39,000 bases of DNA from an uncultured Lachnoclostridium sp. (GCA_948330435.1 CAOJBY010000031.1:1-39000); one strand, 5' to 3'. Counted from the stretch's first letter, positions 1-8,255 are shown. Notes: generated by a model from the sequence alone, not told the origin. Program-made: numbers and translations.

Positions 1-210
1 GCCAACCGCCAAAAGATGGCACTTGGGGCGTGTGTCCCCTTGTACACTGAGGGTAACCAGTAACCAGGAATGAAGACTTTCAGAGGAATTTCGAAATAAA
101 ATTAGAGACTATTCTTTTTGTACAAAATGTCACTAGATATGAAACAGAAAATCACTATAATATAAATAAAATGTTTTATACATAGAAGATAGAAGAAAGA
201 AGTGAAAAAT
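1..210. other. Left-edge intergenic stretch upstream of the M24 peptidase
   Basis: I see no complete gene here. A TATAAT hexamer lies at 156-161, about 50 bases before the peptidase start, in an AT-rich stretch. No acceptable -35 box lies 15-19 bases before it, so a promoter is only suspected. A 20-codon open frame runs from base 1 to a TAA at 61-63 and could be the tail of an upstream gene, but it is too short to identify. Confidence 0.4.
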
Positions 211-1281
211 ATGAATCAAGAGAGAATCCGGCGTATTATCGCTAATATGAAGCAGGAGGGACTGACACAGATCATAGTGTCCTCTACAGCTTCTCTTTAT
301 TACCTGACAGGGCTTTGGATAGAGCCACACGAACGGATGATTGCCCTCTATCTGGATGACACGGGAAGAGCAGAGCTGTTTGGCAATGAGATCTTTGGCA
401 TCGATCCCCAGGGAAGATTCCCCCTCTATACCCACAGGGATGGAGAAAATCCTGTGGAGGAGCTGGCGAGACATGTAAAAGATGGTCCTTTAGGCATAGA
501 CAAATTCTGGTCCAGTAAGTTCCTCATCGGTCTTATGGAATTGCGTCCGGACATAAAGCCGGTTCATGGTTCTGCTCCTGTGGATCGGGCCAGAATGCTG
601 AAAGATGCACAGGAAATCGCAGCTCTTCGCCGAAGCTCCGCCCTGAATGATGAGGTGGTGGAACTTATGATATCCCAGGTAAAGGAGGGGGCAGTGGAAA
701 ATCGCCTTGCAGCACAGGTGAACCGTCTCTATCTGGAGCGTGGTGCTGACTGCGAGGGCACGCAGCTGGTATGCTTTGGACCCAACGGAGCAGATCCCCA
801 TCACAATGGAGACGGCACAGTATTGAAGTCCGGGGACAGTGTGATTTTTGACATTTTCATTCCGTTCAATCGTTATTGGTGCGACATGACACGAACCGTA
901 TTTTATAAAGAAGCAGGGGAGGAACAGCGTAAGGTCTATGAATTAGTGAGAAAAGCAAACCTGGCGGCCATTGAGGGAATCAAACCAGGTGTATTTTTGT
1001 CAAAGATTGATAAAATAGCCCGGGACATTATCACCGAGGGTGGATATGGTCCTTGCTTCACCCATCGTCTGGGGCATGGAGTGGGACTGGAATGCCACGA
1101 GCCGCCGGATGTGGGAAGTGCATCGCAATTCCCTCTGGAGCCGGGCATGGTCTTTTCTGTGGAACCGGGCATCTATCTTCCGGGAAAGTTTGGTGTCCGC
1201 ATTGAGGATCTGGTATTAGTGACAGAAGACGGCTGTGAAGTGTTGAATAGGGCATCCAAGGACCTGCGGATTGTAGAATAA
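211..1281 (+). CDS. M24-family metallopeptidase (Xaa-Pro aminopeptidase-like)
   Basis: This is a predicted cytoplasmic aminopeptidase that would remove N-terminal residues from peptides, probably Xaa-Pro bonds, using two metal ions. The N-terminal half (about residues 1-120) is the creatinase/prolidase N domain. The C-terminal half is the pita-bread catalytic domain. The expected metal ligands are visible: Asp in VIFDIF, Asp in WCDMTRT, His in LGHGVGLE, Glu in FSVEPGIY and Glu in RIEDLV. The 356-residue length is normal for YqhT/PepQ-type proteins. I chose the ATG at 211 because a purine-rich AGAAAGAAG precedes it; an in-frame GTG at 202 would add three residues. It lies just upstream of a peptide importer, which fits a role in digesting imported peptides, although a strong promoter separates the two. 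The exact substrate cannot be read from sequence. Confidence 0.9.
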   Translation: MNQERIRRIIANMKQEGLTQIIVSSTASLYYLTGLWIEPHERMIALYLDDTGRAELFGNEIFGIDPQGRFPLYTHRDGENPVEELARHVKDGPLGIDKFWSSKFLIGLMELRPDIKPVHGSAPVDRARMLKDAQEIAALRRSSALNDEVVELMISQVKEGAVENRLAAQVNRLYLERGADCEGTQLVCFGPNGADPHHNGDGTVLKSGDSVIFDIFIPFNRYWCDMTRTVFYKEAGEEQRKVYELVRKANLAAIEGIKPGVFLSKIDKIARDIITEGGYGPCFTHRLGHGVGLECHEPPDVGSASQFPLEPGMVFSVEPGIYLPGKFGVRIEDLVLVTEDGCEVLNRASKDLRIVE

Positions 1282-1309
1282 GAAAAAACTCAAGAAAGAG
1301 CCTGTTATT

Positions 1310-1376
1310 TATACCCTACGGGTACACCGTAATACATGCCCCTTATGGGCGGGTGGACTACGTCCAACAAGGTATA
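1310..1376 (+). repeat. R2 cloverleaf-like repeat, copy 1
   Basis: This is the first of two tandem ~65-bp units between the peptidase and the opp promoter. An outer TATACC/GGTATA pair encloses three short hairpins: a CCYTACGGG-type stem, a CCC-TTAT-GGG stem and GGAC-TAC-GTCC. The shape resembles a four-way junction, but it lacks tRNA signatures. It shares most of its sequence with copies at 1373-1440 and 22557-22637. Confidence 0.75.
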
Positions 1377-1440
1377 TCCTACGGGTACACCGTAATACAT
1401 GCCCCTTACGGGGCGGGTGGACTACGTCCAATAAGGTATA
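1373..1440 (+). repeat. R2 cloverleaf-like repeat, copy 2
   Basis: This second tandem unit shares a TATA edge with copy 1 and repeats at a period of about 64 bases. Its central hairpin is CCCC-TTAC-GGGG where copy 1 has CCC-TTAT-GGG. The GGACTACGTCC hairpin is identical in both. Bases 1441-1514 between this copy and the promoter are AT-rich and show no gene. Confidence 0.75.
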
Positions 1441-1514
1441 GATTTCTCTTGTAATGGTATAAATATCATCAAAAATTCCATGGAAAATCCTGATAAATCA
1501 AGGATGATTCGTAA

Positions 1515-1544
1515 TTGACAACATAGAAAGACAGGAGTTATAAT
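1515..1544 (+). promoter_or_regulatory. Consensus sigma-A promoter of the opp operon
   Basis: A perfect TTGACA at 1515-1520 and a perfect TATAAT at 1539-1544 are separated by 18 bases. The expected transcription start lies about 65-70 bases before oppB. A match to both hexamers suggests strong constitutive transcription of the peptide transporter genes. No operator-like palindrome was recognised around it. Confidence 0.85.
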
Positions 1545-1618
1545 AATAAAATGCTACGTCCTTTGTACGCATGAGAAAGACAGATGAACGCCATTAGTGG
1601 AAGATGGAGTGAGAAAAG

Positions 1619-2536
1619 ATGATTCGATATTTTGCAAAGCGGCTGGGAATGATGCTTGTAGCACTCTTTATGATTATGCTGCTGACATTTTGCATTATGC
1701 ACGCAGTACCGGGAGGACCCTTTACCAGTGACCGGAATGTAAGCGAGGAAGTGGAGGCTGCTCTGAATGCCAAGTACCATTTGGACAGGCCGCTGCCGGA
1801 GCAGTTTTTTGAATATGTAGCCGGAGTCTTAAGAGGAGATTTGGGACCGTCCTATAAGTATACCGGAAAGGAAGTCAACGATTTTATCGCAAATGGTTTC
1901 CCGGTATCGGCCAAGCTTGGCCTTATCACGATTGTATTTGTATTGTTGGCGGCGATTCCCATGGGAATCCTTTCAGCGGTGAAAAATGGGAAATGGCAGG
2001 ATATGCTGCTTATGGCGATTGCCACCATCGGCGTGACGATTCCGTCCTTTGTCATTGCGTCGGTTTTGATTTACTTATTTTCCTTTAAATTGAATGTGCT
2101 TCCCACCTACGGCGTGGATACCTGGAAAGGGTACATCCTCCCTGTTGTGGCACTGGGGGGCTATTCCATCAGCTATATGGCCAGGCTTATGCGTTCCAGT
2201 CTTCTGGAGGTTATGGGTCAGGATTACATACGGACTGCCCGGGCCAAGGGACTGTCGGAGACGAAAGTCATTTTAAAGCATGCCATGCGAAATGCACTGA
2301 TTCCGGTGGTCACGGTTCTGGGTCCCACCATTGCCAATCTGTTAACAGGAAGCTTTGTCATTGAGAAGATTTTTGCGATTCCCGGCCTTGGCGGATATTT
2401 TGTAAATAGTGTATCCCAGCAAGATTACACCACCATTATGGGTGTGACGATCTTTTACGCCAGCTTTTTGATGGCTATGATCTTTTTGGTGGATATTTTC
2501 TACTGCCTGATTGACCCCAGGATCAAGTACGAGTAA
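1619..2536 (+). CDS. oppB: Oligopeptide ABC transporter permease, OppB type
   Basis: This is an inner-membrane permease of a peptide importer and would pair with the OppC-type permease in the next gene. It has an N-terminal membrane segment (about residues 9-29), an extracellular loop, and then a block of about five further segments. The conserved EAA cytoplasmic loop that contacts the ATPases is visible as YIRTARAKGLSETKVILKHA (about residues 204-223), and the typical C-terminal ending IDPRIKYE is present. The 305-residue length is normal. The start follows GAGAAAAG. It opens a same-strand cluster with oppC (14-base gap), oppD, oppF and oppA. Peptides, dipeptides or nickel are all possible cargo for this family; the context favours peptides. 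Confidence 0.93.
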   Translation: MIRYFAKRLGMMLVALFMIMLLTFCIMHAVPGGPFTSDRNVSEEVEAALNAKYHLDRPLPEQFFEYVAGVLRGDLGPSYKYTGKEVNDFIANGFPVSAKLGLITIVFVLLAAIPMGILSAVKNGKWQDMLLMAIATIGVTIPSFVIASVLIYLFSFKLNVLPTYGVDTWKGYILPVVALGGYSISYMARLMRSSLLEVMGQDYIRTARAKGLSETKVILKHAMRNALIPVVTVLGPTIANLLTGSFVIEKIFAIPGLGGYFVNSVSQQDYTTIMGVTIFYASFLMAMIFLVDIFYCLIDPRIKYE

Positions 2537-2550
2537 GGACGGGAAGAACG

Positions 2551-3702
2551 ATGGAAAATAAATGGGAAATGTTGGGGTCCTCCAACGAGGATCGGGAAAA
2601 AATATGGAGAAAAAACAGAACCTTTGCCGGGGATGTGTGGTTTCGTTTCCGGCATAAGCCGACGGCTATCGCCGGACTTGTTATGATTGTGATTCTGCTG
2701 CTGTTTGCCTTGCTTGGGCCGCTGTTTACGGAATATAGTTATTCGGTCCAGAATCTGGAGGTGGTGAATATTCCGCCCCGGATGAAAGTCTATGAGTCCC
2801 CAGACGGCTCCGGGTACCTGTATATTACCCAGTCACTTAAGGTGGTGCAGGTGAATCCGGATGGCACCATGGGAAATCAGCTCAAAAAGGTGCGTGAAGA
2901 TTCAGAGTCTTCCATGACGATTTTTGACTGTAACGGTACGGAGGTGGCTCTCTATTATGGAGGAAAGCCCTATGTGATTGCCAATCCGGAGACGAGGGTT
3001 ATCTATCCCTCCACACATGTGTGGAATAAATCCTATGTGCTGGGAACAGACAGTCTGGGCAGGGATATTCTTACCCGGCTGATGTATGGCACAAGGGTAT
3101 CTCTTATGGTAGCCTTTGTGGCGGCGGTTGTGAATATGATCATTGGCATTTTGTTTGGGGGAATTTCCGGTTACGCAGGGGGCATGGTGGATACGATTAT
3201 GATGCGTATCGTGGATATCATCAGCACAATACCCTTGACCTTATACGTGATTTTGATTATGGTGGTTCTTGGCACAGGCTTTAAAAGCATTATCATTGCC
3301 CTGGGTACTGTCTACTGGGTGGATATGGCCCGTGTCGTTCGGGGACAGGTCTTAAGTCTCAAGCAGCAGGAATTTGTTATGGCAGCTAAGACCATCGGAT
3401 CTTCCACCAAGACGATTTTGATGCAGCATTTGATTCCCAATGCCATGGGTTCCATTCTGGTGACGGTGACCATGCTGATTCCATCCGCCATTTTTATGGA
3501 AGCGTTTTTAAGCTATCTGGGTATCGGGCTTAGACCTCCTTTGGCCAGCTTGGGAACCATGTGCAATGATGCCACGGAAAATCTTCGTTCCTGTCCCCAC
3601 CAGATGTTCATTCCTGCCCTGGTTATCTGCCTGATTATGTTTGCCTTTAACTTTGTGGGCGACGGTCTTCGGGATGCACTGGATCCGAAGCTTAAGAAGT
3701 AG
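2551..3702 (+). CDS. oppC: Oligopeptide ABC transporter permease, OppC type, with extended extracellular loop
   Basis: This is the second permease of the importer. An OppC_N-type first membrane segment lies at about residues 37-62. The EAA loop is visible as FVMAAKTIGSSTKTILMQH. The core begins at GTDSLGRD, about residue 165, which is much later than usual. At 383 residues the protein is about 80-100 longer than typical OppC. The surplus is a hydrophilic stretch (about residues 63-160) after the first membrane segment, containing strand-like motifs such as GYLYITQSLKVVQVN. This placement would put it outside the cell near the substrate-binding protein. The start follows GGAAGAACG. Confidence 0.93.
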   Translation: MENKWEMLGSSNEDREKIWRKNRTFAGDVWFRFRHKPTAIAGLVMIVILLLFALLGPLFTEYSYSVQNLEVVNIPPRMKVYESPDGSGYLYITQSLKVVQVNPDGTMGNQLKKVREDSESSMTIFDCNGTEVALYYGGKPYVIANPETRVIYPSTHVWNKSYVLGTDSLGRDILTRLMYGTRVSLMVAFVAAVVNMIIGILFGGISGYAGGMVDTIMMRIVDIISTIPLTLYVILIMVVLGTGFKSIIIALGTVYWVDMARVVRGQVLSLKQQEFVMAAKTIGSSTKTILMQHLIPNAMGSILVTVTMLIPSAIFMEAFLSYLGIGLRPPLASLGTMCNDATENLRSCPHQMFIPALVICLIMFAFNFVGDGLRDALDPKLKK

Positions 3703-3717
3703 GGAGAGGGTATGAAA

Positions 3718-3816
3718 CAGTAACATCCTGTCAGTGCACAAATCAATTTGCAGACACATCTTTAAGTGGCTGAAAATTGATTTAGGAAGAGGTGTACTGG
3801 CAGGATGTTACGGAAC
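3718..3816 (+). repeat. R1 hairpin repeat, copy A (oppC-oppD gap)
   Basis: This copy of the ~100-base R1 family fills the gap between oppC and oppD. Its left arm TAACATCCTGTCAGTGCAC pairs with the right arm GTGTACTGGCAGGATGTTA. An inner AAATCAATTT/AAATTGATTT helix follows, then a CAGACAC/GTGGCTG top. It ends in the family motif CGGAACT, 27 bases before the chosen oppD start. Confidence 0.88.
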
Positions 3817-3843
3817 TGGAATCTAACTGGAATGGAGAACGTT

Positions 3844-4860
3844 ATGGAACCGATTTTGAATATAGAGAATTTGAAAGTGTCCTTTATGACAAGCAATGGA
3901 GAGGTTCAGGCTGTGCGTGGCGTGAGTTTTTCCATAGAAAAGGGAGAGATTCTGGGGATTGTGGGAGAGTCCGGAAGCGGAAAGAGCGTGACCTCCATGT
4001 CTATCCTGCATCTTTTGGCGGATACGGCCCGCATTAAGGAGGGCTCCTCCATCCGGTTTGACGGGGAAGAGCTGATAGGGGCCGGTAAGAAAAGAATGCG
4101 GGAGATCCGGGGAGAGAAGATTTCCATGATTTTTCAGGATCCCATGTCTTCCTTGAATCCTCTGATTCCCGTGGGAAAGCAGGTGGCGGAGATGCTTCGG
4201 GAACACCATCCGGACATTTCCAAGGAGGAAGCGAAGAAGACCGTACTGGAGCTTTTTCAAAAGGTACGGATTCCGGAGCCGGAGAAACGTTACAAATGCT
4301 TTCCCCATGAGTTTTCCGGCGGTATGCGGCAGAGGGTTATGATTGCCATGGCTCTGGCGAACAAGCCGGAGCTGTTGATTGCGGACGAGCCGACCACGGC
4401 TCTTGATGTGACCATTCAGGATCAGATCCTGCGTCAGCTTCGGGAGCTGGAGAAAGAATACGGGACAAGCATCATTTTCATTACCCATGATCTGGGTGTG
4501 GTGGCGGAGCTGTGCGACCGGGTGATCGTTCTGTATGGGGGCCTTGTTATGGAGGAAGCGTCCATTGACGATATTTTTGAGCATCCCAGCCACCCTTACA
4601 CCATGGGGCTGTTGAATTCGATTCCGGATGTGGAACAGGATAAGTCCGTGCGGCTGAAGCCGATTCCCGGATCGCCGCCTGATATGACGAATCCGCCAGC
4701 CGGATGTCCTTTTGCACCCCGGTGTCCCTATGCCAGAAAGATCTGTGGGGCCGAGATGCCGGAGTTTACCCAGGTAGGGGAGGGGCACAGTTCCCGCTGT
4801 TTCCTGCTATATCCGGATGCACCGGCGGATGAAAATAATCCCTTTCGCAGTGAGGTGTAG
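3844..4860 (+). CDS. oppD: Oligopeptide ABC transporter ATP-binding protein, OppD type
   Basis: This is the cytoplasmic ATPase that powers peptide import with its partner in the next gene. It shows Walker A GESGSGKS (about residue 41), a Q-loop in FQDPMSSLNP, the ABC signature FSGGMRQR, Walker B LLIADEPTTALDV and the switch His in FITHDLG. The C-terminal oligopeptide/HPY domain has a cysteine cluster (GCPFAPRCPYARKIC, later SSRC) of the kind known to hold an iron-sulfur cluster in some Opp ATPases. I chose ATG 3844 because GGAG lies six bases before it and homologues begin near MEPILNIENL. In-frame ATGs at 3805 (inside repeat R1) and 3832 are alternatives. The next gene starts three bases after its stop. 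Confidence 0.94.
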   Translation: MEPILNIENLKVSFMTSNGEVQAVRGVSFSIEKGEILGIVGESGSGKSVTSMSILHLLADTARIKEGSSIRFDGEELIGAGKKRMREIRGEKISMIFQDPMSSLNPLIPVGKQVAEMLREHHPDISKEEAKKTVLELFQKVRIPEPEKRYKCFPHEFSGGMRQRVMIAMALANKPELLIADEPTTALDVTIQDQILRQLRELEKEYGTSIIFITHDLGVVAELCDRVIVLYGGLVMEEASIDDIFEHPSHPYTMGLLNSIPDVEQDKSVRLKPIPGSPPDMTNPPAGCPFAPRCPYARKICGAEMPEFTQVGEGHSSRCFLLYPDAPADENNPFRSEV

Positions 4861-4863
4861 TCT

Positions 4864-5826
4864 ATGAGTGAGCAGAATATTTTAGAGGTAAAGGACCTTA
4901 CCAAGCATTTCAGGGCAGGGAAGAAGCAGATTGTACATGCGGTGGACGGTATCAGCTTTACCCTCAAGAGAGGAAAGACCTTAGGACTGGTGGGAGAGTC
5001 CGGCTGCGGCAAGTCAAGCTGTGCAAGAACGATTATCCGCATGTATGATCCCACTGCCGGACAGATCATTCTGGACGGTACGGATATTACGGCTATGAAG
5101 CAGAAAGAGCTAAAGCCTTACCGGAAGAAAATGCAGATGATCTTCCAGGATCCGTACGCTTCCTTAAATGCCAGAATGACGGTGCGTGACATTATTGCGG
5201 AGCCGCTTCTGGCCCATAATCTGGTAAAAAATAAAGAGGAATCCAATGATCTCGTCTATCCCATGCTGGAGCGTGTGGGATTGACCAAAGAGCACGCCAA
5301 CCGTTACGCCCATGAGTTTTCCGGCGGACAGCGTCAGCGTGTGGGAATTGCCAGGGCATTGATCCTGGAGCCCCAATTGGTTATTTGCGATGAGCCTATC
5401 TCCGCCCTGGACGTGTCCATTCAGGCCCAGGTCATCAATCTTCTGAAAGATTTTCAGGAGGAGAAAGGTTTGTCTTACCTGTTTATAGCCCATGACCTGT
5501 CCATGGTGCGTTACGTCTCGGATGATGTGGGCGTTATGTATTTAGGGCAGCTGGTGGAGATGAGTGAAGCGGACGAGATATACAGAAATCCGCTGCATCC
5601 TTACACAAAAGGTCTTTTGGGCAGTGTTCCGATTGCCAATCCGAAGCTGGCAAGGCAGAAAGAAAAGAGCAGCATAGAGGGAGATATTCCAAGCCCTATC
5701 AATCCCCCAACCGGCTGCCGGTTCCACACTCGCTGTCCCTTTGCCACACCGAAATGCTCTCAGGTGAAGCCGGAGCTTAAGGATGTGGGCGGCGGACACA
5801 GGGTGGCCTGCCATTTGCATCAATAA
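4864..5826 (+). CDS. oppF: Oligopeptide ABC transporter ATP-binding protein, OppF type
   Basis: This is the second ATPase subunit of the importer. It shows Walker A GESGCGKS (about residue 44), Q-loop FQDPYASLNARMT, signature FSGGQRQR, Walker B LVICDEPISALDV and the switch His in FIAHDLS. The C-terminal domain carries a Cys-rich stretch (GCRFHTRCPFATPKC, then VACH) like that of OppD. The 320-residue length is normal. It begins three bases after the oppD stop codon, which suggests translational coupling and equal amounts of the two ATPases. OppD-OppF heterodimers are established for this family; this pairing is inferred from adjacency. Confidence 0.94.
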   Translation: MSEQNILEVKDLTKHFRAGKKQIVHAVDGISFTLKRGKTLGLVGESGCGKSSCARTIIRMYDPTAGQIILDGTDITAMKQKELKPYRKKMQMIFQDPYASLNARMTVRDIIAEPLLAHNLVKNKEESNDLVYPMLERVGLTKEHANRYAHEFSGGQRQRVGIARALILEPQLVICDEPISALDVSIQAQVINLLKDFQEEKGLSYLFIAHDLSMVRYVSDDVGVMYLGQLVEMSEADEIYRNPLHPYTKGLLGSVPIANPKLARQKEKSSIEGDIPSPINPPTGCRFHTRCPFATPKCSQVKPELKDVGGGHRVACHLHQ

Positions 5827-5870
5827 TGGTTTCCCGATGTGCTGTATAACGGCGTATCTGAAACATAGAG

Positions 5871-5923
5871 GGGGCAGTCGTGAAATAAGATAGAAAAGTC
5901 TTCTGTCTTATTTCACGACAGCA
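5871..5923. repeat. Short R3-related palindrome upstream of oppA
   Basis: This 53-base element has a perfect 14-bp inverted repeat (GTCGTGAAATAAGA at 5877-5890, complement at 5906-5919) around a 15-base loop. Its right half shares GAAAAGTCTTCTGTCTTATTT with the right end of the 211-bp palindrome at 31546-31756, and its outer bases resemble that element's GGGGCTGTCGCA end. It is therefore probably a deleted relative. In an oppF-oppA transcript it would form a stable hairpin. No U-tract follows, so it is not an obvious terminator. Confidence 0.7.
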
Positions 5924-5977
5924 CCAGGAGAGAGTAACTTTAAAAGTGCTCAAAAATTTTAAAGGAGGATTATTGTT

Positions 5978-7687
5978 ATGAAAAAGAAGCTATTAAGCTT
6001 GCTTCTTGCCGTAAGTCTGGTGGGTACTATGCTCATGGCCGGATGCGGAAACAAGACACAGGATGAACCTCAGACTATCGATGATATTCAGGCGTCAGAG
6101 GAAACTCCGGAGGAGGAAACCGGAGAAACAGGCGAGACAGGAGAAGCCGGACTGGCAGATACCCAGGAGATGGTATTCGTGCTGAATAATGAGCCGGACG
6201 GCATTGACCCCAACGTGACCAACAACTCATTTGCAACCCCATTTTTAAGCAATTGCTTTGAGGGGCTTGTGACCTACGATGAGAATGGCGAGGTTGTTCC
6301 CGGAAATGCAGAGTCATGGGAGTCCAACGACGATCTGACCGTGTACACGTTCCATCTGAGAGACGGACTGAAATGGAGTGACGGAACAGATTTGACAGCA
6401 AATGACTATGTATATTCGGCACTTCGTGTTCTGACACCGGAGACCACTTCTCAGTATGTGAACATGATCTCTGATTATGTGGTAAACGGACAGGAGTTCT
6501 ATGACGGAACTGCTTCTGCGGAGGATGTTGGTATCAAGGCTCTGGATGACAAGACTCTGGAGTTTACGCTGAAGTCTTCCTGTCCCTACTTTGTAGACCT
6601 GGTAAGTATGTGGGTATATTTCCCGGTTCAGCAGGCTACCATCGAGGCTAACGGCGACAAGTGGACCACCACTGCGGAGGGCTATGTGAGCAACGGCCCA
6701 TTCAAGATCACCGAGATGAATATGGGCGAGAGCATGGTACTTGAGAAAAATGAGAATTATTGGAATGCGGAAAATGTAACTCTTGAAAAGCTGACTTTCC
6801 GCTATGTTCTGGATACCTCCACGGCACTGACTGCTTATGAGAGTGGCGAGGTGGACGGTGTGAGAACGGTTCCCTCCAGTGACCTGGCTCGTCTGAAAGC
6901 GGAGAATGCAGGTCTTGTGTCTACACCCAACTATGGAACCGTTTACTATGATATCAACTGCTCTAAGGCACCTTATGATGACGTGCTGGTGAGAAAGGCA
7001 TTGAACCTGGCCATTGACCGTGAGGCCCTGATCAACAATGTAGCACAGGTAGACGGACAGCCGGCATACAGCTTCCTGGCTCCCGGCTATGTGGTAGATG
7101 GCAAAGATGTAACGGAGGGACGTTCTGACTTTGAACTGTCCTCTACCGCTGATGTGGAGGGTGCAAAGGCGGCTCTTGCAGAAGCCGGTTATCCGGACGG
7201 AGAGGGCTTCCCCACCCTGAAGCTTTCTTTCTACTCTGACGATAATGTAAAGAAGATTGCGGAAGCGATCGCAGAGATGTGGGAGCAGAATCTTGGAATT
7301 ACCGTAGAGGTAAGCTCCGCAGACTGGGCCGTATTCTATGATTCCGTACAGGCCGGAGACTATGAGGTGGCTGCTATGGGCTGGAGTGCGGACTATGTAA
7401 ATCCCATGAGTTTCCTGCCCCTTTTGTATACGGATGATGTGACCAACAACTCTTTCTACAGCAATCCGGAGTATGATGCAGTCGTAGATCAGATTAAGGT
7501 TGAGAAAGATCCTGCCAAGTTTGCGGAACTGGTACAGCAGGCAGACGAGATTGTGTCCGCAGATTATCCGGTATTGGGACTGTACTACAAGTCCAACACC
7601 TATCTGCTTAAGGATTACATTGAGGGCGTTTACATGGTTTCCTCATCTAACATTTACTTCCAGAATGCAAAGGTTCTGGCACATTAA
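5978..7687 (+). CDS. oppA: Oligopeptide-binding lipoprotein, OppA type
   Basis: This is the extracellular substrate-binding protein of the importer (solute-binding family 5). A lipoprotein signal peptide is clear: basic MKKK, a hydrophobic run, then the lipobox LMAGC with Cys23 as the lipidated residue. An acidic, Glu/Thr/Gly-rich linker (about residues 34-58) precedes the folded domain, which begins near QEMVFVLNNEPDGIDPN. Family patterns such as WSDGTDLTANDYVYS and NGPFKI follow. At 569 residues it is within the OppA range. A strong AAAGGAGG site precedes the ATG. It sits last of the five transporter genes behind a hairpin element; that hairpin might influence how much binding protein is made relative to the membrane parts, which is inference. 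Confidence 0.93.
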   Translation: MKKKLLSLLLAVSLVGTMLMAGCGNKTQDEPQTIDDIQASEETPEEETGETGETGEAGLADTQEMVFVLNNEPDGIDPNVTNNSFATPFLSNCFEGLVTYDENGEVVPGNAESWESNDDLTVYTFHLRDGLKWSDGTDLTANDYVYSALRVLTPETTSQYVNMISDYVVNGQEFYDGTASAEDVGIKALDDKTLEFTLKSSCPYFVDLVSMWVYFPVQQATIEANGDKWTTTAEGYVSNGPFKITEMNMGESMVLEKNENYWNAENVTLEKLTFRYVLDTSTALTAYESGEVDGVRTVPSSDLARLKAENAGLVSTPNYGTVYYDINCSKAPYDDVLVRKALNLAIDREALINNVAQVDGQPAYSFLAPGYVVDGKDVTEGRSDFELSSTADVEGAKAALAEAGYPDGEGFPTLKLSFYSDDNVKKIAEAIAEMWEQNLGITVEVSSADWAVFYDSVQAGDYEVAAMGWSADYVNPMSFLPLLYTDDVTNNSFYSNPEYDAVVDQIKVEKDPAKFAELVQQADEIVSADYPVLGLYYKSNTYLLKDYIEGVYMVSSSNIYFQNAKVLAH

Positions 7688-7690
7688 GCT

Positions 7691-8179
7691 ATGAGATGTA
7701 TTATTTCTACGGAGGGCTTCGGGGATATGGTCTTTGACCTGTTTCCGGAGCTTGCTCCGATTACGGTGAAGAATTTTGCGGATACGGTCAGAAGCGGCTT
7801 CTATGACGGCCTGGCCTGGTGCCGCATTGTGAAAGATTATGTGATTCAGGCAGGCTCCCCGGACAATGACATCATGACGGACAGTGAGTGGCATATTAAG
7901 GGGGAATTTGCGGAGAATGGCATTCCCAATCCGGTGGAGCATAAGCGTGGTGCTCTGTCTATGGCCAGGGATGATGGATATGACACGGCGGGGACTCAGT
8001 TCTTTGTGGTGCATAAGGATGCTCATAAGCTGGATGGCCGCTATGCGGCCTTTGGGCAGATGGTTTCCGGCTTTGAGGTGCTGGACGCCATTGCCGCTTT
8101 ACCGACTTACGGGGCCGAGACCTGGAACAAGCCGGTGGAGATGCCGGTGATTGTAAGTATCAGAATTGAAGAGGAATAA
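7691..8179 (+). CDS. Cyclophilin-type peptidyl-prolyl cis-trans isomerase
   Basis: This is a predicted cytoplasmic proline isomerase (cyclophilin) that speeds protein folding. Visible family features are FPELAPITVKNF, the active-site Arg in GLAWCRIVKDYVIQAG, GALSMARDD, GTQFFVVHKDAHKLDGRYAAFG and VLDAIA. There is no signal peptide. The 162-residue length is that of a small single-domain bacterial cyclophilin. The start lies three bases after the oppA stop with no convincing ribosome binding site, so translation is probably coupled to oppA. An 18-bp terminator hairpin follows, marking the right end of the opp operon. Confidence 0.92.
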   Translation: MRCIISTEGFGDMVFDLFPELAPITVKNFADTVRSGFYDGLAWCRIVKDYVIQAGSPDNDIMTDSEWHIKGEFAENGIPNPVEHKRGALSMARDDGYDTAGTQFFVVHKDAHKLDGRYAAFGQMVSGFEVLDAIAALPTYGAETWNKPVEMPVIVSIRIEEE

Positions 8180-8193
8180 AGTCAGAAGACGGT

Positions 8194-8246
8194 AAATCCC
8201 ATGAATTCACAGTGGTGGAAAAGTTGTGAGTTCATGGGATTTTCGT
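8194..8246. terminator. Bidirectional intrinsic terminator between the cyclophilin gene and pdaA
   Basis: The arms at 8194-8211 and 8225-8242 pair over 18 bp with a single G-T wobble around a 13-base loop. On the plus strand the stem runs into ATTTTCGTTT. On the minus strand an AAATCCC arm leads into a weaker T stretch. It lies between convergent genes, where a shared terminator is expected. Confidence 0.75.
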
Positions 8247-8255
8247 TTACTTATG

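Noticed and set aside
1..63. C-terminal end of an upstream gene
   Set aside because: A 20-codon frame ends in TAA, but the other two frames are similarly open over such a short stretch. Nothing identifies a protein.
1310..1440. tRNA genes, because of the cloverleaf shape
   Set aside because: The units are too short at about 65 bases and lack the T-loop GTTCRA and D-loop signatures. The outer closure is six AT-rich pairs.
3823..4788. Long minus-strand open frame opposite oppD
   Set aside because: It is antisense to a clear ABC ATPase. Its protein is rich in His, Gln, Pro and Arg with no domain, the usual by-product of the opposite strand.
5871..5923. Intrinsic terminator between oppF and oppA
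   Set aside because: The stem is strong, but the bases after it are AGCACCAGGAG, with no U-run. Its similarity to the R3 element explains it better.
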